From: Candidatus Latescibacterota bacterium
GTDB lineage: Bacteria; Krumholzibacteriota; Krumholzibacteriia; G020349025
Length of the DNA: 64,000 bases
NCBI GenBank assembly: GCA_020349025.1
Contig: CP070763.1
Location: 2,890,704-2,954,703, forward strand
Reading direction: 5' to 3'
Positions 1-8,075 of the stretch are shown here, in pieces (the stretch's first letter is position 1; each line of letters opens with the position of its first letter). Below the pieces are notes generated by a model. It saw only the letters and a program-made list of their open reading frames with translations, searched no databases and was not told the origin of the DNA. A program made the position numbers and the translations under genes.

Positions 1-1
1 C

Positions 2-265
2 GACAAGCTCGTCGAAATGGAAACACGTCAAGGCGAGCTCGAGCGCTACTACCAGCAGATCTTCGGGCCGGGCGGTGAGGCCGCGCGCAAACAAACGGAG
101 CTGCTCCAACCCATCCTCGACAAGATCCTCGCGATCGTTCAGGAGATGGGCGAGCGGGAGAATTTCACGGTGATCTTCGACAGCTCCAGCACGGGAGTCA
201 TCTACGCCGAACCGGGCGTCGATCTCACGCAGAAGATCATCGACCTCCTGAACGCCTCCGAGTAG
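2..265 (+). CDS. skp: OmpH/Skp-like periplasmic chaperone, C-terminal part
   Basis: This is the 3' part of a gene that begins before the window; 87 residues are visible in an open frame from base 2. Skp/OmpH proteins are trimeric periplasmic chaperones that hold unfolded outer-membrane proteins on the way to the Bam complex. The visible part is helical and charged, followed by a stretch reading FTVIFDSSSTGVIYAEPGVD and a short C-terminal helix, the usual end of OmpH family members, where the partially conserved FD..GV.Y..P..D pattern ends the chain. It sits 51 bases before lpxD, and skp-lpxD is a classic gene order in Gram-negative envelope operons. The identification rests on this tail and the neighbourhood, because the N-terminal signal peptide is outside the window. 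Confidence 0.8.
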   Translation, partial: DKLVEMETRQGELERYYQQIFGPGGEAARKQTELLQPILDKILAIVQEMGERENFTVIFDSSSTGVIYAEPGVDLTQKIIDLLNASE

Positions 266-316
266 GTGTTCGGGGGGTGGAGTGCGGGCCACCCGCCGAT
301 CCCGAGGAATCAATCC

Positions 317-1399
317 ATGAGCGTCAACAAGACGGTTGCGCTGGCGCGCAAGCTGCGCCGTGAGCCCCTGTGCCTGCGTTTGTCGGAAATCGCCGCCATG
401 GTCCAGGGAGAGCTCGTCGGCGCCGACGATCCATGGATCACCGGCCTCGCCGGCATCCACGACGCGAACGAGGGGGATCTCACCTTCCTCGGCAACCGGC
501 GCTACCGCGCGGGGCTCGCGAAGAGCCGTGCCAGTGCCGTGTTGGTCGATCGCCAGGAACCCACGCGGCTTCCCGCAGTCCGGGTAAACGACCCGGCGAT
601 GGCTTTCGCGCTCGTTCTGCAACACGTCGGCGCAGCGACACGCGTCGAGTACCCGGCTGGAGTGCACCCGACCGCGGTCATCGGGGACGGCGTTCAGATT
701 GGGAGCGAGGTGTCGATCGGTGCCCACGTCGTGCTCGACAACGATGTCGAGATCGGCGACCGCACGACGATTCTGCCGGGCACAGTGATCCTGCGCGAAA
801 CGCACATTGGCAACGACTGTTTAATCTATCCCAACGTCACCATTCGCGAGGAGACGATCATCGGGGACCGCGTCATTGTGCAATGCGGCGCCGTGATCGG
901 GAGCGACGGCTTCGGCTTCGTCTCCGATGGCAGTCGATTGCACAAGGTCCACCATATCGGCCGGGTCGTGCTCGAAGACGACGTCGAGGTGGGGGCGAAT
1001 GCATGTATCGATCGCGCGACCACGGGCGAGACGCGCGTCGGGCGCGGCACCAAGATCGACAACCTCGTCCAGCTGGCGCACAACGTCAAGGTGGGCGAGA
1101 ACAGCATCCTCTGTGCTCAGGTCGGTGTCTCCGGCAGCACCGAGATCGGCAATCGCGTCAAACTGGCGGGGCAGGTTGGTCTCGTGGGGCACATTCGGAT
1201 CGGTGACGACGCCGTCGTCGGCGCCCAGGCTGGTGTCGTCAAGTCCATCCCGCCGCGCACGATGAGCTCTGGGTACCCGGCTCGGCCGCACGCGCGGGAG
1301 TTGCGCCAGCAGGCGGCTCTCGTGCGCTTGCCCGAGCTGCTGGAGACCGTGCGCGATCTGCGTCGTCGGCTCGAACGTCTCGAAGGCGGGGATTCGTGA
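317..1399 (+). CDS. lpxD: UDP-3-O-(3-hydroxyacyl)glucosamine N-acyltransferase LpxD
   Basis: LpxD adds the second 3-hydroxyacyl chain to UDP-3-O-acylglucosamine, the third step of lipid A synthesis, in the cytoplasm. The 360-residue product has the N-terminal uridine-binding domain (LRLSEIAAMVQGELVG... through SASAVLVD-like sequence) and then many hexapeptide repeats of a left-handed beta helix from about residue 110, including the QLAHNVKVG segment that carries the catalytic histidine, and a C-terminal helical tail. Length matches the family (about 340). I place the start at the ATG at 317, after an AGGAA stretch; a GTG at 266 would add a non-conserved Gly/Pro-rich leader. The stop overlaps the GTG start of lpxC by four bases, so the two are translationally coupled. 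Confidence 0.95.
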   Translation: MSVNKTVALARKLRREPLCLRLSEIAAMVQGELVGADDPWITGLAGIHDANEGDLTFLGNRRYRAGLAKSRASAVLVDRQEPTRLPAVRVNDPAMAFALVLQHVGAATRVEYPAGVHPTAVIGDGVQIGSEVSIGAHVVLDNDVEIGDRTTILPGTVILRETHIGNDCLIYPNVTIREETIIGDRVIVQCGAVIGSDGFGFVSDGSRLHKVHHIGRVVLEDDVEVGANACIDRATTGETRVGRGTKIDNLVQLAHNVKVGENSILCAQVGVSGSTEIGNRVKLAGQVGLVGHIRIGDDAVVGAQAGVVKSIPPRTMSSGYPARPHARELRQQAALVRLPELLETVRDLRRRLERLEGGDS

Positions 1400-2709
1400 T
1401 CGGGCAGCAGACGACGATCGCACGAGCGTGCAGCTTCGAAGGTGTCGGGCTGCACACGGGTGCAAAGACCTGGATGCGTTTCCTGCCGGCGCCGGAGAAC
1501 AGCGGCGTCGTCTTCCGTCGCGTCGACGTGGATCCACCCGTCGACATCCCGGCCCGCGTCGAGTTCACTCCCGAGATCAGCGACGTCCCGCGCAACACCA
1601 CGCTGGAGAAGGAGGGCGTGCGCATCCACACGGTCGAGCACGTGCTCGCCGCGGTCGCGGGGCTGGGAATCGACAATCTGGTGATCGAGATCGACAAAGA
1701 CGAGCCCGGGGAGCCGAGCGACGGCAGCTGCGTCCCCTTCGTCGAGGTCTTGCGCGATGCCGGAGTCGTGCGCCAGCATGCACCGCGCGCGGTCTTCGAG
1801 GTGCGCGACCCGGTGACGCTGCGTGACGGCCCGGTGGAGCTGACCGCGGTTCCGTACGACGGTTTCCGCATCAGTTTCACCATCCACTACGACAATCGTG
1901 TGATTGCGACACAATACGCCAGCCTCGACATCGACAGCGAGACCTTCGTGCGCGAGATCGCGCCCGCCCGCACCTTCGCGCTCAAGAGCGACGTGGTGGA
2001 GCTGCGCGAGCGCGGGTTCATCCGCGGCGGCACACTCGACAATGCCGTGGTCGTGGATGAAGAACACATCATGAACGACGTGCCGCTGCGCTTTCCGGAC
2101 GAGTTCGTGCGTCACAAGATCCTCGACCTGGTGGGCGATCTTTCCCTGCTCGGACGACCCGTGCGCGGGCACATCATCGCGGTGCGCTCCGGACACCAGA
2201 CGAACGCGCAGTTCGTGCGCCGTCTGCTGGCCTCCTTCAACGCGCGGCCGCGGCCAAGCGTCGAGCGCAAGGGCGTGTTCGAGATTCAGGACATCCTCGA
2301 CATCATGCCGCACCGCTACCCGATTCTCCTGGTCGACCGCATCCTCGAGCTCGAGGATCGCAAGCGCGTCGTCGGCATCAAGAACGTCAGCTTCAACGAA
2401 CCATTCTTCCAGGGTCACTTTCCGGGCCACCCGGTCATGCCTGCAGTCCTGATCATCGAGGCGATGGCGCAGTGCGGAGGCGTGCTGCTGCTGAACTCCG
2501 TCGACGATCCCGAGCACAAGTTGATGTACTTCAGCGCCATCGACAAAGCACGCTTCCGCAAACCGGTGCGGCCGGGGGATCAGTTGCGTCTCGAGCTGCA
2601 GTTGCTGCGCTTCGGGGGCTCCTTCTGCAAGATGGAAGGAAGAGCGCTGGTGGATGGCGAGGTGGTCGCCGAGGCGATCCTGTTGTCTTCGCTCGTCGAG
2701 AGGTCGTGA
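1396..2709 (+). CDS. lpxC-fabZ: LpxC-FabZ fusion: UDP-3-O-acyl-GlcNAc deacetylase and 3-hydroxyacyl-ACP dehydratase
   Basis: One 437-residue chain carries two enzymes. Residues 1 to about 285 are LpxC, the zinc deacetylase that commits UDP-3-O-acyl-GlcNAc to lipid A; the metal ligands are visible as HTVEHVLAA (His82) and HKILDLVGD (His240 and Asp244), with a downstream GHQTN histidine as general acid. Residues about 290-437 are FabZ, the hot-dog dehydratase of fatty acid elongation; FQGHFPGHP gives the catalytic His341 and IIEAMAQ gives Glu355, the expected 14 residues apart. Both domains keep all catalytic residues. The fusion is known in Bacteroidetes and relatives and joins two activities that compete for 3-hydroxyacyl-ACP. 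The gene starts with GTG inside lpxD's stop and its TGA shares a base with the lpxA ATG. Confidence 0.96.
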   Translation: MIGQQTTIARACSFEGVGLHTGAKTWMRFLPAPENSGVVFRRVDVDPPVDIPARVEFTPEISDVPRNTTLEKEGVRIHTVEHVLAAVAGLGIDNLVIEIDKDEPGEPSDGSCVPFVEVLRDAGVVRQHAPRAVFEVRDPVTLRDGPVELTAVPYDGFRISFTIHYDNRVIATQYASLDIDSETFVREIAPARTFALKSDVVELRERGFIRGGTLDNAVVVDEEHIMNDVPLRFPDEFVRHKILDLVGDLSLLGRPVRGHIIAVRSGHQTNAQFVRRLLASFNARPRPSVERKGVFEIQDILDIMPHRYPILLVDRILELEDRKRVVGIKNVSFNEPFFQGHFPGHPVMPAVLIIEAMAQCGGVLLLNSVDDPEHKLMYFSAIDKARFRKPVRPGDQLRLELQLLRFGGSFCKMEGRALVDGEVVAEAILLSSLVERS

Positions 2710-3482
2710 TGTTGGACATCCATCCGACGGCGGTCGTGCACTCGCGCGCGGAGATCGACGACAACGTCATCATCGGCCCCTACTCGGTGATCGGCCCCGA
2801 CGTGAGCATCGGGGCCGGAACCTGGATCGGCTCCCATGTCGTTCTCGAGGGGCGCACGCGGATCGGCCTTGGCAACCGCATCTTCCACGGCGCCGCCCTG
2901 GGCGGGGAGCCGCAGGATCTCAAGTACCGCGGCGAGAGCACCTACCTGCGCATCGGCAACTTCAACACCATCCGCGAGTACGCCACCATCAACATGGCCT
3001 GTATCGAGGACGAAGCCACGACGATCGAAGACCACGCGTTGATCATGGCGTACGCGCACGTGGCCCACAACTGCCGCATCGCCTCTCGCGTCATCCTGGC
3101 GAACTCCGTCAACCTCGCTGGCCACGTCGAGGTTTTCGAGGGTGCGATCATCGGCGGCGTCACGCCGGTACACCAGTTCGTTCGAGTCGGTCGCTACTCC
3201 ATCGTCGGGGGAGGATGTCGCGTCCCGAAGGACGTGCCGCCGTTCGTCCGCGCCGCGGGGCACCCTTTGCGCGTGGTGGGGCTCAATTCGGTGGGCTTGG
3301 AGCGCAATGGCTTCGACGAGGATCGGCGGACGACCCTGAAGCGCGCCTATCGCGTGCTCTTCCGCTCCGGCCTCAACACCCGCCAAGCCGTCGCGCGCTT
3401 GCGAGAGGAATTCGGGGCGGACGACGACGTTTGCGACCTCGCCGACTTCGTCGAGAAGTCGGAGCGCGGCATCACGCTCTGA
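2709..3482 (+). CDS. lpxA: Acyl-ACP--UDP-N-acetylglucosamine O-acyltransferase LpxA
   Basis: LpxA moves a 3-hydroxyacyl chain from ACP to the 3-position of UDP-GlcNAc, the first step of lipid A synthesis. The 257-residue product begins MLDIHPTAVVHSRAEIDDNV and is almost entirely hexapeptide repeats of a left-handed beta helix, then a C-terminal helical domain of about 65 residues. HVAHNC at residues 117-122 contains the catalytic histidine (His120, equivalent to His125 in E. coli). The frame stays open far upstream inside lpxC-fabZ, but the ATG at 2709 is the only start that matches the family. The neighbouring Gfo/Idh oxidoreductase raises the possibility that the acceptor is a 3-amino sugar nucleotide, so the chain may be attached by an amide; the sequence alone does not decide this. 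Confidence 0.95.
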   Translation: MLDIHPTAVVHSRAEIDDNVIIGPYSVIGPDVSIGAGTWIGSHVVLEGRTRIGLGNRIFHGAALGGEPQDLKYRGESTYLRIGNFNTIREYATINMACIEDEATTIEDHALIMAYAHVAHNCRIASRVILANSVNLAGHVEVFEGAIIGGVTPVHQFVRVGRYSIVGGGCRVPKDVPPFVRAAGHPLRVVGLNSVGLERNGFDEDRRTTLKRAYRVLFRSGLNTRQAVARLREEFGADDDVCDLADFVEKSERGITL

Positions 3483-3499
3483 GCGCTTCCGGAGGCGTC

Positions 3500-4483
3500 G
3501 TGCGCGTTGCAGTCCTCGGCACGGGACACCTCGGCCGCGAGCACGCGCGGATCTACGCATCGATGCCCGACGTGGACCTTGCGGGCGTCTACGACATCGA
3601 TCCGAACAGCTCCGCTGCAACCGCGCGGCAGGCGGGGTGCCGGGTGTTCCGCAGTCCGACTTCGCTGTTCGCAAGCGCCGACGCGGTCAGCGTCTGCGTC
3701 CCCACGCCAGCGCACGCCGAGGTCGGGTCGGCCTGTCTCGAGGCCGGTCTCCATGTCCTGATGGAGAAGCCGATCTCCGATACCGTGACGGATGCTCGGA
3801 CCCTGCGAGATCTCGCGGCGAAGAAGAAGCGCGTCTTGCAGGTCGGACACATCGAACGCTTCAACCCGGCCATGCAGGCCGCGGCGCAGCACCTCGACGC
3901 GCCACGTTTCGTCGAATGCCACCGCCTGGCACGTTTCGGGCGCCGCGGCGCCGACGTGGCCGTCGTCCTCGATCTGATGATCCACGACATCGATCTGCTG
4001 CTGGCAGTGATCCGCGGCGACGTGCTGGAGATCAATGCTTCCGGCGTGGCGGTGCTCTCCGGCTCCACGGACATCGCCAACGCGCGCCTTCGCTTCCGCA
4101 ACGGCTGCGTCGCCAACATCACGGCGAGTCGAATCTCCCTCGAGCGCATGCGCAAGATCCGCTTCTTCCAGCAGGACAGCTACCTCTCGGTGGACCTGCT
4201 GCGCGAGCAGGTAGCGATGTACCGCAAGCGCCCCGGGTTCGACCTGAGCGTCTTCCACGAGGCGATGGCACGCGGGGAGAGCCCGGACCTGCTGCGGGCA
4301 ATCGAGCCGGTGGCCGTGCGCATCGATCGCGAGGAGCCGCTGCAGGCCGAGCTGTATTCGTTCGTCTCCGCGGTGCGCGAGAGGCGCTCCCCGGTGGTTG
4401 GTGCGGAGGATGGGATCCGCGCTCTCGAAGTCGCGTGTGAGATCGAACGCTTGCTGCGCGAGGAAGACGGATGCGCGTCCTGA
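3500..4483 (+). CDS. Gfo/Idh/MocA-family oxidoreductase in the lipid A operon
   Basis: A 327-residue NAD(P)-dependent sugar oxidoreductase. The Rossmann motif GTGHLG lies at the N-terminus, followed by the family's EKP motif in VLMEKPIS and by DLMIHDID, where the Gfo/Idh catalytic Asp/His region is expected. The GTG at 3500 follows a GGAGG at 3491-3495. It lies between lpxA and lpxB and overlaps lpxB by 13 bases, so it is certainly part of the lipid A operon. In Acidithiobacillus and Leptospira, GnnA, a member of this superfamily, oxidises the 3-hydroxyl of UDP-GlcNAc for 3-amino lipid A, with GnnB as aminotransferase. A GnnA-like role is my inference; no aminotransferase is adjacent, the nearest being the DegT gene at 42156. 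Confidence 0.85.
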   Translation: MRVAVLGTGHLGREHARIYASMPDVDLAGVYDIDPNSSAATARQAGCRVFRSPTSLFASADAVSVCVPTPAHAEVGSACLEAGLHVLMEKPISDTVTDARTLRDLAAKKKRVLQVGHIERFNPAMQAAAQHLDAPRFVECHRLARFGRRGADVAVVLDLMIHDIDLLLAVIRGDVLEINASGVAVLSGSTDIANARLRFRNGCVANITASRISLERMRKIRFFQQDSYLSVDLLREQVAMYRKRPGFDLSVFHEAMARGESPDLLRAIEPVAVRIDREEPLQAELYSFVSAVRERRSPVVGAEDGIRALEVACEIERLLREEDGCAS

Positions 4484-5580
4484 TCGTCGTCGGCGAGGCC
4501 AGCGGCGATTCGCACGCCGCCAAGGTGGCACGCCGGCTTCGCGAGCGTGGCGCGCGCATCACCGCCGTCGGAGGCGAGGCGTTGCGCGCGGCCGGGGCCG
4601 AGCTGGTCGAGCACATCGAGTCGCTGAGCGTTCTCGGTTTCGTCGAGGTTCTCCGCAGCCTGCCGCGCTTCGTCGCCTTGAAGCGACGCATCGACGCCAT
4701 GCTGCGTGACGGGGGCTTCGACCTCTTCTTGCCGGTCGACTTTCCCGGTCTCAACCTGCGCTTGGCGGCCTCGGCAAGCCGGGCGGGCGTCCCGGTCCTC
4801 TACTACATCGGGCCCCAGGTGTGGGCGTGGCGGGCTGGACGCTTGCAGCGCATGCGCGAACGCGTCGACCAGGTCGCGCTCATTCTGCCGTTCGAGAAAG
4901 CGCTTTACGACGCGGCGAGCGTGCCGGCGCTCTTCGTCGGCCATCCGCTCCTGGACGATCCCGTCCCACCCGTGGGGGAGCGCACGGTCGATCTGGCACT
5001 CTTCCCCGGCAGCCGTCCGCAGGAGGTCGTGCGCCACCTGCCCCCGCTACTCGATGCGATCGAGCGCGTGCGGAGAAAACGACCGCTGCGTGCTGCGATC
5101 AGCGTCGCGGCGACGGCGCCGCTCGACTGGATGCGGCAGACGCTGGCGATTCGTGGCATCGATCCCGAGGAAGTGCTGCACACGGAGCCCGCGGGTGCGC
5201 TCATGCGCAGCGCCCGCGCCCTGCTCGTCGCCTCTGGAACCGCGACGCTCGAGGCCGCCCTGTCGGGATCTCCCTTCGCGGTCTTCTACCGCACCGGGCG
5301 CATCAACTACGCTGTCGCACGACGTCTGGTGCGCGTGCCCCAGGTGGCGCTCGCCAACCTCGTGGCCGGTGAGGCGATCGTGCGCGAATACATCCAGGAG
5401 CAGCTGCACCCCGCAGCGCTCGAAGCGGAGATCGAGCGTCTGCTCACGGACGAAGCGGAGCGAGCCCGCATCGGGCGCGGCCTGGAGCGCGTGCGCGCCC
5501 GTCTTGGAACACCCGGGGCTTCGGAGCGTGTCGCTGCGCTCGCGTTCGAGGTCGCATCGAGGCGGGTGGTGCTGGCGTGA
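4471..5580 (+). CDS. lpxB: Lipid-A-disaccharide synthase LpxB
   Basis: LpxB (GT19) joins UDP-diacylglucosamine and lipid X into the lipid A disaccharide at the cytoplasmic face of the inner membrane. The 369-residue product begins with the diagnostic VGEASGDSHAAKV, has VDFPGLNLRLA in the N-terminal half, YYIGPQVWAWRAGR in the middle (a hallmark of the family), and the FPGSRPQEV and ASGTATLEAAL segments of the nucleotide-sugar binding half. Length fits the usual 370-390. The ATG at 4471 overlaps the preceding oxidoreductase gene by 13 bases and the stop overlaps the next gene by four, so it is co-translated with both. Confidence 0.96.
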   Translation: MRVLIVVGEASGDSHAAKVARRLRERGARITAVGGEALRAAGAELVEHIESLSVLGFVEVLRSLPRFVALKRRIDAMLRDGGFDLFLPVDFPGLNLRLAASASRAGVPVLYYIGPQVWAWRAGRLQRMRERVDQVALILPFEKALYDAASVPALFVGHPLLDDPVPPVGERTVDLALFPGSRPQEVVRHLPPLLDAIERVRRKRPLRAAISVAATAPLDWMRQTLAIRGIDPEEVLHTEPAGALMRSARALLVASGTATLEAALSGSPFAVFYRTGRINYAVARRLVRVPQVALANLVAGEAIVREYIQEQLHPAALEAEIERLLTDEAERARIGRGLERVRARLGTPGASERVAALAFEVASRRVVLA

Positions 5581-7346
5581 GACTGCGCGTCGCCGCGGGT
5601 CGCTTGCTGCTGCGTTTGATGGGATCGACCTGGAGGGTCGAGTGGCACGGAGAGGAGCGCTTCGCCGAGGCACGGCGACAGAGTCCGGGTGGCAACGTCA
5701 TCTACGCCCTCTGGCATGGCTCTTTGGCGATGCTCACGTACACGCACCGCGACCAGGACGCCCAGGTTCTGGTGAGCCAGCACCGGGACGGCGAGTGGAT
5801 CGCGCGCATCTTGGAGGGTCTCGGGTACGGACTCGTGCGTGGCTCCTCGCGCCGAGGTGGCGTGGAAGGGTTGTTCGGCCTGGCCAAGCAGCTGGAGCGC
5901 GGCCGCGACGTCGCGGTGACGGTGGATGGTCCAATCGGCCCGCGCTACCGCGTGCACCCGGGTGCTCTGCTCCTGGCCCGGCGCACCGGTCGTCCGATCG
6001 TCCCGGTGATTGCGACTCCGAAGCACGGGTTCGCTCTACCCACGTGGGACGCGCAGCGACTGCCGTGGCCCGGGACGCGTGTTCGCGTTCAACGGGGCGA
6101 GCCTTTCTGGGTCGCTGCGGACGTGCGCGAAGCGCAGCTTCAAACGGCGTGTCGCGAACTCGAGGCGACGCTGCACGCATGGAGTCGGCATGAGGAGCGC
6201 GTGTTCGGACGTGCCTTCGAGGCGCGCGACGTCCAGGATCGGCGCAGCTGGGTGGAGCGGCGCAGCGAAGAGCCGGGGCCGCCGCTCGTGCTGCGCGCCG
6301 TGGCCGTGGCGCACTCCTGGGCGCGGCAAGTGGAGCGTCGAGTGCGGCCGCGCCCCAGCGGTTTGGGCGCGCGCCCCTGGGTGGTCGGCATCGGCAACCT
6401 TGAGGCGGGAGGCACCGGGAAGACCCCCTGCGTCGTTGCGCTCGCGCGGGCGCTCCTCGAGCACGGCGCGCACCCTGCCGTGATCACGCGCGGTCACCGG
6501 GGGCAACTCGGTCGCCGCCACCCCACGATCGTCAACCATCCCGCGGAGCCTGGTGCCTCGGATGAGACGCGCCTGCTCGCCGAAGCGCTGGGAGAGGAGG
6601 TGCCGATCGTTGTCGCCCGCCGCAAGCGCGACGGGCTCGAGCTGCTGCGCCGGCGGGGCGACGTCGACGTCGTCCTCGTGGATGACGCGTTGCAGACGGC
6701 GGCGCTGGCGGTCGACCGCCACCTGGTCCTTCTCGATTGGGAGAATCCTCTCGGCAACGGCCATCTGATCCCCGCCGGTCGTCTGCGCGAGCCGCCGCAG
6801 GCGCTCCGGCGTGCGCACGCGCTTCTGTTCACGCGGGCGCGCGCTCAGGCGCTACCGCGCCACCCGGCGTGGGCGCATCTGGAGCCGGAGCGATGCTTCC
6901 TCGCGCGTGAGACCATCCTCGGTCTTCACGACGCCGAGGGGCGCAGCGTCGATCCGGAGAGCCTGCGTCGTCAGGGGGTGTTGCTGCTCTCGGGTGTGGG
7001 GCGGCCGCGCGCCTTCGAGCGCGCCTGCGCAGAGCTCGCCGAGAGACATCGATTCGACGTACGCCGCGTCGTGCGCATGAGCGACCATGCCGAGCTCGAT
7101 CGCATGCTCGAGAAGCAGCTGGGGCGCATGCAGGGAATCGGCTGTGAGGTCGTCGTGCTGACGCGCAAGGACTTCTTGCGCCTGCAGCAGCCAAAAGGAA
7201 AGCCGCTGCTCGTTCTCGAGCAACGGCTCGCGCTGGATTCTGTGGGCCGCTTGCTGCGGATCCTGGTCCCCGAGATTACTCGTCTCCGAAATCCGCAAAC
7301 TGCACCGAGAGAGACGCCAGCACGTGGATTTCCTCGTCCGAGGTGA
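5577..7346 (+). CDS. lpxK: Fusion of a DUF374 acyltransferase-like domain with tetraacyldisaccharide 4'-kinase LpxK
   Basis: A 589-residue two-domain protein. Residues 1 to about 205 match DUF374, a lysophospholipid acyltransferase-like family: WHGSLAML, GSSRRGGVEGL and VDGPIGPR are its three conserved blocks. From about residue 215 on it is LpxK, which phosphorylates the 4'-position of the lipid A disaccharide: GNLEAGGTGKTP is the Walker A loop (Lys282), followed by ITRGH, SDETRLLA and VDDALQ in the order expected for the family. The join links a probable acyl-chain enzyme to a kinase on the same lipid substrate; a role for the first domain in lipid A acylation is inference. It overlaps lpxB by four bases and its last 71 bases overlap the convergent lipoprotein gene. 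No KdtA gene follows. Confidence 0.9.
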   Translation: MRLRVAAGRLLLRLMGSTWRVEWHGEERFAEARRQSPGGNVIYALWHGSLAMLTYTHRDQDAQVLVSQHRDGEWIARILEGLGYGLVRGSSRRGGVEGLFGLAKQLERGRDVAVTVDGPIGPRYRVHPGALLLARRTGRPIVPVIATPKHGFALPTWDAQRLPWPGTRVRVQRGEPFWVAADVREAQLQTACRELEATLHAWSRHEERVFGRAFEARDVQDRRSWVERRSEEPGPPLVLRAVAVAHSWARQVERRVRPRPSGLGARPWVVGIGNLEAGGTGKTPCVVALARALLEHGAHPAVITRGHRGQLGRRHPTIVNHPAEPGASDETRLLAEALGEEVPIVVARRKRDGLELLRRRGDVDVVLVDDALQTAALAVDRHLVLLDWENPLGNGHLIPAGRLREPPQALRRAHALLFTRARAQALPRHPAWAHLEPERCFLARETILGLHDAEGRSVDPESLRRQGVLLLSGVGRPRAFERACAELAERHRFDVRRVVRMSDHAELDRMLEKQLGRMQGIGCEVVVLTRKDFLRLQQPKGKPLLVLEQRLALDSVGRLLRILVPEITRLRNPQTAPRETPARGFPRPR

Positions 7347-7851
7347 TGGCGCGTGTGCCGACGAAATCGATGTCGGCGATCATCTGGATCTCTTCGAAGT
7401 TCATCAGTGCGGAGAAGAACGGCTCCGCGGTCTTCATCCCCGCCGGTGCCAGGAGGATGCCGACGCCGGTCTTGGTGTTGATCGGGATGATGGCGGAGGT
7501 TGCCGCCTCGAAGTCGTGATCGGAGATGTCCCAACCAGCGCCGGAGCTCGGCCCGCCGTCGACACGGCGCCAAGTGACGGAGTAGCGCTTGACGTGGAAG
7601 TCGTGCAGGAACGTCTCCGGCTGCGTGATGACCGCATCGTGCCGCGGTTTGTTCCAGAACTCGACGAGAACGACGTCCTCGGGAATGAAGATCTCCGGGG
7701 GGTCCTTCGTATCGTCGATCTCGATCAGGTCCGCCAGGAGCGGATTCCCCTCGTTGATGTTGCTCACGAGAACGTCGACGAACGGATCGTTCGTGTCACA
7801 GCTGACGAGGAGCAGCAGTGCGAATCCGGCCAGGATCGCAGAACGCCACAT
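7276..7851 (-). CDS. Putative lipoprotein of unknown function
   Basis: A 191-residue product with a short hydrophobic signal and lipobox (LLLLVSC, Cys about residue 16), so it is probably a lipid-anchored envelope protein. The mature part starts with an acidic TNDPF segment and is soluble, beta-rich in appearance, with no transmembrane segment; I recognise no family. The start ATG is at 7851 on the minus strand behind a clear GGGAGG; a longer frame to 7974 lacks a signal peptide. The gene converges on the lpxK fusion, and the two coding regions overlap by 71 bases at their 3' ends. The space 7852-8075 separates it from the divergent nadB and should hold both promoters; I see no clear -35/-10 pair there. 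Confidence 0.75.
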   Translation of the reverse strand: MWRSAILAGFALLLLVSCDTNDPFVDVLVSNINEGNPLLADLIEIDDTKDPPEIFIPEDVVLVEFWNKPRHDAVITQPETFLHDFHVKRYSVTWRRVDGGPSSGAGWDISDHDFEAATSAIIPINTKTGVGILLAPAGMKTAEPFFSALMNFEEIQMIADIDFVGTRAITSDEEIHVLASLSVQFADFGDE

Positions 7852-8075
7852 GGTTTTGCCTCCCGAGAGGTCGGGCGCGAGTGTGTACAGCTCACCCAAG
7901 AACCCAGTGCTTTGGGCGCCCCGGAAACAGCAACGCGCATGCCAGCAAGCGGTTGGGGCCGCGAGCCGGCGCATGCTGCCCGGCGCTTCCCGATCGCACC
8001 CCGAACGACCGACGCGGCTTGCAGCTCCAGGCGCTCCAGGCTTAGCTTTGTTGGACCCACGGTCGGGAGAAGCGC

